A DNA stretch of 64,000 nucleotides from contig JAAONU010000019.1 in assembly GCA_012932295.1 (NCBI GenBank), positions 21,585,908-21,649,907 of the forward strand, given 5' to 3'. The DNA comes from Cyclina sinensis. Its lineage: Eukaryota > Mollusca > Bivalvia > Venerida > Veneridae. Every line of letters starts with the position of its first letter. Within the stretch, counting starts at the first letter, position 1. A program made the translations under genes and the position numbers. Under the pieces are notes generated by a model. That model was not told the origin of the DNA. It saw only the letters and a program-made list of their open reading frames with translations, and ran no database searches. This document shows positions 51,001-63,000 of this stretch, in pieces.

Positions 51001-54000
51001 TTCTCGTCTGCTGTTTGTTTTCCTTTCGATCGATCCCAGATGCGTAGATTACAGTCGTCAGCGACAGTGACTACAGTTTTCATATCTCTCGATTTCGCTG
51101 TCACCACATCTTTTTTATGCTCAAGAAAATCAATTTCCTTAACAATAAACACAAACTTAGGTAAGTCGGATTATTGATATATTCAACAAAACAATTTATT
51201 AGCTAAATGTACCAATTTCTGATTTTAAAAGATCCACAGACTTGATACTTTAATACTTTGCATAAAGATGATGATAAAAACGACGTCATCATCATCACAT
51301 TTCATATGATAACATATTACTATTATCATCATTGTTTTCTATATCATTTTATACTACTTTTTCTAGTTATATTGATTTAAGTCCGTTTCAAATGGGTAAA
51401 AAAAAGTCCTACCATGTGATCTTTATGTGTAAAAGAAAAGCTAAAATGGGCAAAGGAGATACTAATTTATTTGCTACAGAACAAATACTAGATGGACAAT
51501 AAAGTGCTATTTACCTGCATCGTGTTTGTATCATAGATCAAAAGTTTGTTTGAGTCATGCACGTAGAAGTAAAGACCATCAGATGAAAAGTCAAGACTTC
51601 TGAATGACTTATCTTCATTCGCTGTAATGTAAAAAGTAATTCCGCATTCAACAGTCATATCAACATATCAAGCTCTTAAAGCAACATAAATTGTTTAATT
51701 CCTATTCTTATAAATTTCTAAAATGGACTGGTCAATGCATTCTTTAAGCTGGAACAGACCCATTAAACAATTATTAGATAATCACATACTAATGCAACGA
51801 GGTCTTATCATTGTTATCAAGGGCCACACACTAGCTACAAGCAATGTCACTTGCCGCTTTCAGGGTAAAGGATAAACATATATGTATAAGATGTCTTAAA
51901 AGTTTGTAATTTGATAAGAGTTGTCTGTGGTGACTGATTTCTGCTATTTTGTTCCGTCGTGTTGGCGGGCAAAAACACGACTACACGATAGGACAACAAA
52001 TGTGGCATTTATCTTATTGGCGCGCTCGTTTGTCGTTTTTTCTTGTTGACGTGCTGTCGTCTCGCCAACACGACAGAACGACATTTTGAGGGCGCCAACT
52101 CGAGATTTCAATACCCTCCAACACAAAAACATGACAATTACATTTGTCGCTCCGGCGACCTTTGAATGTCGTGTTGGCACACAAACATGTCTTTCTTGCG
52201 GTTGTATCCAGTAAACGCGCCAGCATGACAGAACGACAAATTTACTTTGTCGTTCTGCTGTCTTTCGGCACGCAAGCACATCCTTTTTACTCAAACTATT
52301 TACACTGCAGATTTCAATCCATACTTTATATGGAAGCCCAAAAATATAATTTATGTTTTACTCACAAACTTGTATAGATCCTTATCCAGATGTTCCCATA
52401 TGACTGATCAAGAATGCATTAATCAGCCATCATAGTTGTCCTTAGTAGCACTAAAGAAGTATATTTTATGCAGTTCTGAACTGTTACCATAATGTAAAGG
52501 GCAGTAAATAATGAATATTATATAATTTAAGAAGATTTTTATAGTTTTAGAGGTCATACATCTGCGCCGTCACATTCCCCGCAGATGGTCTGGTAAAAAA
52601 GTTATGTACCTTCGTGCTTAAGTAATATTTCATTATCTCATTTCATAGAATTGTTTTGATATTATTTACATGGTTTTTAAAGGGTAATTTAAATCACTGG
52701 AGTCTTGTTAATTATGGCTGTAATGAGAAACAATCTTTCACAACAATTTGGCCCTTTCGTAAATATAAAAAGGCGTAAAAGATTAACATATACTAACCAG
52801 GTACGGATCTTAATTTGGTTCCGTCGAAGTCTGCAAAAACAATTTCACTGGTAAACAGTGTGGTATAAATGAGGTAGGTTTCATCTGGATGTATTGCAAT
52901 TGCTTCAACTTCATGTTCTTCAAAATCATCATCTTCTGTTGGAATCTTTTCAAAACCTCTGAATTTGTTCTTGAATGACATCTTTGTAAGGTCAAGGACG
53001 GTGATGAAATATTGATCATCGTTACACAGAGCGACGTAGTTTGTAGACCCTGAGTTATACAATATAATAATATTTGTCACATATAAACGTATTTTTCTTA
53101 TGTAATATGTCCCTTGCGTATTTATGTACAATGCACAGATGTTATCACAATTCTGCATATTTACTCATTTCGTGTTTCTGTTATTCCTCATATATACTTG
53201 TTTAATTTTATTTCTTTTCGGTAAATTTTGACTGTTTATTTGAAATATTTTCTTTGCGAACGTTTCGTTAAAGCCCTTTGTAAAATAGTATATAGTCACA
53301 GTCAACCCCGACAGTTCAGTGTAACACTGTATTAATTAACTTTGATATGTCTAATCGGAAGTTGCTTCTATTCAATAATTTACAGAAACAACAATACATA
53401 TATCTTAAAATGGTGTCTGTTTCCATCAAAAGAAAGAACATAGTTTTGTATATAAGTATGTTCGCGTACGCTAAATAATAAAAAGAAATTACAATCTGTT
53501 TACCGCATGGTATACTCATTGGCCCAAACATCATTTTCTCTGGATGGATCACAGTCTGTACAAGCTGGCCTTCTTTTCTAAGGTCATAAACAAGCACTGA
53601 TTGCTTACTACATACAAGCAACAAAGTTTTGTCTTCGCCAGCAACGCATATACACGTTTGTCTAATTGATGAAGTTACTTGGACATCAAAACACTTTGTA
53701 CCTAGCAAATGGAGATATTTTTTTTATGAATTGACATCAGATTTATTGAGTAGGTTTTCATCATTTATTTCGATTTTAAAGACTTTCAGTTTCTTTTAAA
53801 TGTATACAAGACGATATGATTTTGGAAAAGATATAGAAGAAAATGGCACTAAACATTTGAAAAAAAAAAGATGTACATGTTTTATTCATACAACCACGTT
53901 GATGATGTCGTTGATTATGATAATGATGTTGTTGTTGTTGATGATGATAATAATAATATTGTTGTTGTTGATGATGATGATAAAGAAGAAGAAGATGATG

Positions 54001-57000
54001 ATGAATATGGTAAAGAAGATGATGATTATTCAGTTTTAATTGATAAAGATGCCACTGTCGACATCACAAATACCTGTTTCAACTTCCTCAATGGCAACAG
54101 CTTTTTCTTTTTCACACACTAACCACTTGTCATTGTTACAGAAGTAAGCATTTGTACACTGGCCCTTGCCTGTGACATCTCGCTTTAGTTTCGCTGCTTC
54201 TATATCCCAAATTTTAATTTCATGCTCTGACTGACATACTGTAAGAAAAACGTTAAAATAGATGTCTTATATCACTGAAATGATTTTCCAAAAATGGCGT
54301 CACAAAAACTGTGCGACGTCATCAAAAGTGGCGTCTGTCTTGAGTTTCTTTCTATGCAACAGGATACAATACTAAGTTTTTCTGAATAAAGAAAAGTAAA
54401 AATCAAAACATCTTTTACCAGATCAGTCAAACTCGACATTGAAAAACAAAATATTCCTTAACATTTACTTATCACTACGAGGCTTCATTTTGAGTGTAAG
54501 TCGCCATGTATTAAGACTATATTTCCAAGTTTGATAACTCAACCGAATTTCAAAATTCTATGATCATCTACTTAAATGAACAGACAGTCTTAACGTGTTT
54601 ATGTTTGAAACCTTTGTAATAATTGGCTTCAAACTAACATGTCTTTTGCCTGGGCAGCCCTTAATACTTACAGCTTTTTATTTACATGTAAGTAAATACG
54701 TCTTAGTGCATCATCGCTTCAGAGCTGTTGCCATTTACGTACGGACAAACTCTGTTCGTAAACTCCTATATAAGAGATAATGTTTACAGACCATACCAGT
54801 TAAAGCAAGCTTTCCATCTTTTGTCATGTCCATCATGTCTACATCTGTCTTATGGGCAGATATGCAGTGAACCAGTTGTCCTCCCGGCTTGTCTAAGTTA
54901 CGTCTTGTAGGTTCTATATATGTCTTCGGATAGGCTTTTAACTGTTTCAAGAAAGCCTTTGTAGTCTGGAATATCAGGAAAACGAGAATATATATGCGAA
55001 ACGTTGGCATCGATAAACTTTATTTATTTCTGATTTTCCTCTGATTGTTTTCTGGCTACATATCTCATAACGGGTTGTCAGTTTCAGTGTTCTAGCACAT
55101 TTTTGATTTTTTATTCTTAAGTTTATATTATTTTGTAGAATATTCAGTTTATCAAACATTTTCGATGAGAAGCAAAAAACACAAATACACAGTTTTCTCC
55201 AAATAGACACACTATGCCAGTCGAAATAATGGCAAGTAAAATACATAATGATTTATTTAATGAACTGTTCAGTATGTCTGTCATGTGAAGCTTTGACCTA
55301 CATCTATTCAGTTACAAGTTGAATTCTTATAATACGTTTTATTTTCCCTGCATTTAAATGTATTTGTTTACCTCATTGTCGTCCAATCTGCCTAGCAGCT
55401 GTGGAACAACCTGTCCAGGGTCTGTAATTAGTGCTTTCTGAGACAGCAAGAGAGACTCGTGTATCATTTTTATCAGAGCATTGTCTGGGAACGATGCCCG
55501 TGCAGCAGTAAAATCGCCAAACGTAGCCCTGAAGCAAATACAGTCATAAAGATACACGTCTTTGATCTTATTTGATGAACTCTTACCATTCTTTATATCT
55601 TAAATGTACTCGTGCCCATTTCAATTTGGACTGATCTATTAATTGTTATTGGGATGCATTCTCAAAAACTCACTGACTGAATGGCAAAATTGTGCAGACC
55701 ATGGTCGGATTGCACGGTAGTTCAAAGGCAGGGTCAATAGCCTCCGGCAGTGTAAGGGTTAATGTACTTCTCAGTATCTGTAGATGTATTTTAGTGGGAT
55801 AGTGATTTAAAATGCCTTATCAAGAAATGGTCAGCTTTCATGAGAGAAAATACCAATGAGGAACTCGGTGCCATAACTGCGCAGATGACACAGTAAAGAA
55901 GTAAATGCACGAAGCACAAAGTCGACTTTTGTAGTTTTATAATCTAGCCAATTTGAAGCGAGTGACTTTAAGACTTGCCTAGAGCTATCATAAATTTGCC
56001 CACGTTGTAAGTTTAGTAAATTTCCGGGTCAATTAAGTGCTAGTGATTAAAACATACCAGTCTATTTCTTCTTGTTTACCATAAAAAGCTAACAGATACT
56101 TACAGCAATGGCATGGCGGCCAATTTACAAATCAAGAAATGAACGTTGACCAGACATTCTTGCTCCAGTTGCTTCTCCTGGCCAGCCTTTATCCTATGGT
56201 AAGGCAGATTGTTAAGAGCACGGATATTGTAATCCTTTCCACTAAATTCCAATGGCTGTGCTGACACATGTCTGTCTTCTTCCCCTTTTTCGCCTTTGGC
56301 TGTTGTATATGGTTTAAGTTTGCCTGGGAAATTGCAAGTGGAAGAATTAACATTTTTGGTAAAATGCATGGTGCATCGTTACTGAGCCTTCCTTTTAAAA
56401 ATTATAGTTAATTGTGATATTTTCTTAGAAACAAAATAGGACAAAAAATGGTGAATAATTTAGTTTTCCTGAAAAAAAATGGTTTTTGCCTTCAATGCGA
56501 GTGAATGTACATGTAAACAGGAGAGTATTCCTGGAAAATGTATGTTTTTTTTTCACTTTTCTCTTCAAAATGCATATTTACTGTTTAAATTTTCCTTAAA
56601 TGAAAATGCATGGTTTATTGTTTTGGTTTTCCTGAGAAAAAAGAACTTTATGTATATGGTATTATATTTATTTTTAATTAGGCTTTTCAGAAAACAAAAC
56701 AAAACAGAAACCCCCCCCCCCCCCCCAAAAAAAAAAAAAAAAAAAAAAAAACGCACTGCGTGTACTATATATTTTAAGTTCTTTAAAACTGTTCTTCAGT
56801 TAACCTTTGTTTTAATCGTAGTAAGATTTTCGGATAGTATTTTATTTTGAAAACCTTGTAAACCTTTTGCAAAATATTTTCATACAGTTAGATCACCCTC
56901 AGAAAGCTAAATATTGAAAGACTTTGATGCAAGGTCTAAATATTGAAAGACCTTGATGCAAGTAGTATCATTTAAACATCACAATTGTTCAATAAGGAAA

Positions 57001-60000
57001 GACACATTTTTCAGTTTAAGTTCCACTACCATTTGCCCAAGTTCCGTTGAAAAAATCGGCCAGATTTTCATGGATGATTTTATTCACTCCTGGGTCGGAG
57101 CAGTATCTTGCCTGGGCAGCTTCAATGAACTGTCTGTGATACCAGTAGAGTACTCTTGTGCCATCAGCACCTCTCTCCACTGAAAATAAATTTTCTAAAT
57201 ATTTGTGTCCATACACAAACCAAAATAGACAGATGTAGCTATAATGAAGGGCCATTTTTTCAAACATGTCTTCGTCTAATTTTGAAACCCCAGTGTTTAG
57301 TTTGTCCATTTAAGCAAATGCACTGCATCAGTTAAAATAAACAAACAAATAAAAAAAGTTTACGAAGAAAGTACAAGAAACCTTACACCAAAGGTGCTAT
57401 TATTATTCATTTACAAAGTTGATAATTTACATTCAAACTACAAGTTGATAAAAACAGAAAGACGGAAGTTGTTTCATTATAATCTCAGTTGTTACCTAAA
57501 TACTGGCTGAGGTCACTCCTTATCCTGACGAGTAAGAGGGGAGGTAACCGACGCATTGGAGGAGTCCAGTACATATACACGTCATTTAGCACGTCATCGT
57601 CGCACGAGAGGATATCCTCAAGCTCGGCCTCCGAGGCTCCATTGTGTGCTGTAAGTATAGAAGTTTCCGTCACTGATATTTTTATGATCATTGACATAAT
57701 TACCAGTATTATAAAAAAAATAAAATGAAAATAACGAAAAGTGAAGGGGAAACGTTTGCATGAAAAGGGGAAACGGGAAACGTTTGCATGAAAAAGAGTA
57801 TGCATGGCGCACCGCATTGCAAGATCACTACAAATGATTTTTTGTATATCCTTAGTATAAAAACAATAGACAAGTGATGAAAATAAAACGCAGTCACTCA
57901 CCTAAGGTAAGATAAGCCAGCGCTCTTGAAACGAGCATTTTACCATGTATCTTCTCTAAGTTTTCAAACAAGTGTTCAATACTTGAGCGCACCGTTGTCT
58001 GCAGAACAACTTTGTCCATCGGATGAAACGATGTCCAACTTGTACTCTCCTCAAAAGACAGCTTCAGAGTGAACGAATAATAAAAAACATGTTAAGAATA
58101 ATTTATAATTTTTACTCTTAGACACACGTTTTTTATGTTTAATTCAGATTTAATGATTTTGTTAAATGTAACTCTTGTAGACTTAACTTTGTCTTTTTTA
58201 GCCTTTTTAAAACATTAGTTGTAGTTATATATTTCTTTTTAAAACTAGACATGTGTTCTTAAGACATGGATGACCCAACATGCCGCTGTATTGTCACAAT
58301 AAATCCTGGACAATAGATGTTATCCGGAACTCGGCAAATGTGGGTTTTTCCAAGCTAATCCGGGGGTACAAACAAACTTTTACCGTTATGGCTTCACGGT
58401 GCACAACCCTTCACAAAAGGTTGATCAACGTGTTGCCTTGTTGTAACTGTAAAAGTTTGTTTGTACCCCCGGATTAGCTGGGAAAAACCCACATTTGCCG
58501 AGTTCCGGAGTAAGTCTATTACAGCTGCGTATAAAGTTTAAAAATGCTATTTTTAGCTTTATCAGGGGGCATAACTATGCCAATCTCCAATACATTTGTG
58601 TCAAAATACCCAAGGGCGTAACTTTAGGACACTGTGACAGTGGGACGGACAGACAAGGGCAAATCTATATACCCCTCCCCCCAAGTGTTAGAGGCATAAA
58701 AGTGGACCAGTTATGGATAATCACAACGTCATTAAGCCCTCGGCAATATATCTAACGGCTTCATCAGGCCTAAGTAGAGTGGCTTCCCTTCCCTACTTCA
58801 AATTTTATTCAGTTAATTGGATGATAAGCTAGACTGTCGAGTCACTTACTTTAAGGAAAAGCGGAGTAGGGCATTTGTCAAACGCTTGCAATACCACTTC
58901 CATCTGCTTATCTGTGAGTCTTCTTTGCCTTATTTTTAACCAATTCTGCAAAATTGTTCCAACGTCACTCTTGTCCAGAACAGGAACCTCTACGAAATTC
59001 TCAGCAGACTGGATGGCCGACTGTTTTCAGAAATAAAGCAAATACATAGTGGATGTTTCACCTGTCTGTTTTTGACAGCTGACAAAGCGTTGCACTTTTT
59101 CTCTGATATTTTATCAGAACTTTCGTTGCAGAAATATACATCATAAAGACACCATGACATGAAGCTGAGGTACTTGTAGACAGCGTGGTCAGACTGAAAT
59201 GTCGTCTGCTGTTAAAACAGCTCCCAAAACCGTCAATGCACAACCGTTATTGTGCTGCTTCTGAGACATATGGAGCCTACTAGATTTTATCGATTTGTTT
59301 ATTCATTAATTCCTAACCCTTGACGTCTTTTTTTACGCAGAAGGGAAGCTGATACTTAGAAAGTGCATTGTAAAATTTGAATGGTTTATAATTTTTTAGT
59401 GAGTCTGTGTTTTATCAACTCGTTTTCCTAAACAGTTATTGTCTGTAAAACCATTCAATACATAAAATAACTGAAATTTCAATTTTCTATGAATGGCTAA
59501 TACTCCATAAGGCTTGACTTGCTGTTGTGTTCTTTAAGACCAGCTTAAACAAACATTCAGAAAATCGACGTACTGGTGTATTGTGTATTTTGAGATATTA
59601 CAGAATTAATAAGTCCAATAAAAATGAATGTCATATTACCTTGAGTGCTGGAAAGCACTGATATATAGGCTCGGGCAATGTAGAGACAACCACCCTTGTT
59701 GAAGCTGTTACCTTGTTAAACAACCATGCCATCTGCCTGGCATCATAAGCGGGATCAAGCTGGTCAAGCGAGTCAAGAAACAGCAAAAGCGGTTGCTGCG
59801 GACGTCCTTTAATAAGCAGCGTTTTGAAGTCAGCGATTTGCGTATTTATGTTCTGGTAAAAGACAAACATTTTAAATGAACTTTTATTTCATCTGATACG
59901 CTACCACTTTGGAATATTAGCAGTACACGTTCATCTCATTAAAATTTATGTATTTCATATCTACATGATTGTGTTGAAATAAAACAACATTAATGATTGA

Positions 60001-63000
60001 CAATTTAAATGTTAAAAACAAATAATGCAGGATAGATAGACTTATAAATAAGGGGTGTCATGTTATTTGTGTAAGAAGGTAGATATATTGTGACTGATAA
60101 GAATAGTCAAAAAGATAGGCCCATCAAGCAATGGAAAGGTAAAAAAAAAAAAGTGAAATGGATCTTTTCAGTTGTTAACTGCTTTTGTTACGTTCTTAGT
60201 TTAATGTTTCAAACCAAAAAGCAGTTATATTTTTATCGGGAAACAGCAATCGCTATCTATGGTGGCATATTAATGCTGTAAAATTGTTACACGATTGCAT
60301 TTGCGAACCTTAACTGGTCATCTTACAGCAAAAGTATGCAACCATAGCTATCACTCTAAAAGCAACACATCATTTAATTCAACAGATTTTTGTATGGTGT
60401 TTCACTCTTATTCATAACATATATTACATAATGCAGACAAGCCATGCTTTTAGTCAAATACATCATGATCATTACATAATGCAGACAAGCCATGCTTTTA
60501 GTCAAATACATCATGATCATTACATAATGCAGACAAGCCATGCTTTTAGTCAAATACATCATGATCATTACATAATGCAGACAAGCCATGCTTTTGGTCA
60601 AATACATCATGATCATTACATAATGCAGACAAGCCATGCTTTTGGTCAAATACTTCATGATCACTCCTATTAGAACTTGGACAGAACCAGCGCTGATGGA
60701 ATGTTGAATCCGGGTAAGCAAGTCGCCACTTTGGCCTACTAAAAGCAGCTTCGTTCATAAAGGAGACATAAAATCTTAAATATCTACATGCAGATTTATA
60801 ACGCTAGAGTCTTTATTTACTCACCTGTACTCTGGGTACACTTGGGAGCTTGTATGCTCGCCTGATTTGTGAACAGATGCTGTACAGTAATGACATTAAG
60901 TTTGAACTTTCAGGTGTAGTTCCCAAAAACCTATTACAAAAAAAAATGAAAAAAAAATGAAAAGCATTGTTTTTTTTTTGTTCTTGTCGAATTTATATAG
61001 ACATCTCATTTGTAATGTTTTTATACATGTTTATACATGTTTTTCATGCTTCATTGTGACAGAGCTAAACTGTCCGTGTAATTAGTTTATACCAAAGTTA
61101 TTTTAGTTCGATTGTGTAGGAAGCTTTTAGCTTATAGACACACTCTCGAATCCGTTCCTGGAACCAACCAGTACTAAGCAATGAGTTGCTCAAGGAAACA
61201 ACGGCTTGCCCCTGACTGGGTTTGAACCTTTGAGGCTAGCGATCCTTTGACTACTAGTCCGACGCGCCAACCACTCGGCCATGCCGCCGTCCGTGTAATT
61301 GAGTACTATAAAGAAGCGAATGTTGAATAACATGCACTTCCTATTTGAAGGTATCGATTCATCAAAACGCTGAAGTATAAAAAGGAGTGTACAAAAGTCA
61401 AATAACGGATAAGTAGATAGACAGACCTCCCCTCCTCCAGGGAGACACAATGCATCCACAAATGAATTAAAGTTCTGGAGTTGAATCCCTAGCTATAATG
61501 TTTAAGCACCTGTTGTGACATTCATGTTGAAAGCACATACATGGTTTTGTATTTGACAAACCTTCATTCTTTGGGAACAATTGTATAAATTAATACTAAA
61601 CTAAACAAATCTATGAATGTCGTAGTTTTGGAGCAAACTGGACATACAGCGTGGCTATTCATTAAAATAACTTTGTGAATGCTTGAACTACTGCTGTGAC
61701 CTTGGCCATGAGAGAAATTGTAGCATGCAACAGCATACCCACGTGTTTTTGGTTACATTTGTTTGAAAGTATACCAAAATCCATCCATAAATGTAGACGG
61801 TATAAAGAGGACAGCACAAACAGCATGCCTATACGGCTGAACATAATAGCAACCCCTATCAATGTTTAAGCACCTACTGTGATCTCGAAGTTTATAAATG
61901 TGGAAGTTATTCGCGGTCCCGAAATAAGAGACCACCAAATGAATTGACAGACACGTGAAAACCTATAGTCCCCGGTCGGCAGCAGTGGACTAACAATAAC
62001 ATCATCATCATCATCATCATCATCAACAACAACAAAAACAACAACAATGTTTTCATTTCCCCTCTTAAATCATAACAAAATTAATGTTCTCATTTGAATG
62101 ATAAAAGAAAAGTGGTCACCCTAAGTATTGTGAACGGTGATTTGCTGAATCTAAAACAGGTATTTATTATTCTTTTAAAATAATTTGAAATTCTTTACAA
62201 TCAATGATAAGTTATCTGTATCGTATTTAGATACCGCCTTATAATTTGTTTTACCTCAGCATCTTAAAACTTGTTTACCTTAGAATAATGACAGGCGATT
62301 TGTTTACCTTAGAATAATGACAGGCGATTTGTTTACCTTAGAATAATGACAGGCGATTTGTTGATCCAGCTCTTGGCCGTTTTTGCAGCCATTGCCATTA
62401 TAGAGGTCTTGCCAGAACCGCTAGCTCCGTGTAATACAAATGGTTGATTTGTACCATTGCTGCAAATATATTCTTGTATTTTCTGAAAATCAACAGTTTT
62501 AGATATTGTTTTCTGTCATTGAAACGAAACAAACAATATGTTTCATGATATTAAGATACATTTAGGTACCTATCATGTTTGACAGAATGTTTAAGATATT
62601 TGTTATGAAGTCATATTCACGAGTCAATATCTATGGATATTCAAAGCAGTTTCAGCATATCAAGTTTCTTAGAAAAATAAGTAACAAATGGCAAGAAGTA
62701 TGCTTTAATAGTACCCACAAATAGCTAGGCTAAATTTATGGCTCATATAAATTCCTGGCACCTGTTTCAACGGAAGCAGGTGACCAAAAAAATGTGCTAC
62801 CAATATTCTCCATACAGGTGTAGAGGTGTAAATCTTACTCCCAATAACTTTTTTACGGAAGATTTTATTTCATAGTAAACAGAACCATAAAAACAACAAA
62901 GTTTCTAAAGTAACCACTATTTATGAAGCCTGCAAATTACCTTTAAGGTGTCTTTTTGTCCAGCGAAACCGTCACATTTTGACTGACAGAATCGGATGTG

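Noticed and set aside
53800..54122. Acidic plus-strand frame DDDNNN...KEEEDDDEYG
   Set aside because: It lies on a microsatellite antisense to an NWD-like exon and intron.
60374..60721. Open frames over the 48-bp repeat on both strands
   Set aside because: They are a by-product of a repeat length divisible by three.
61207..61292. Functional tRNA-Ser or tRNA-Leu gene
   Set aside because: The anticodon stem is mismatched. It looks like a SINE head.
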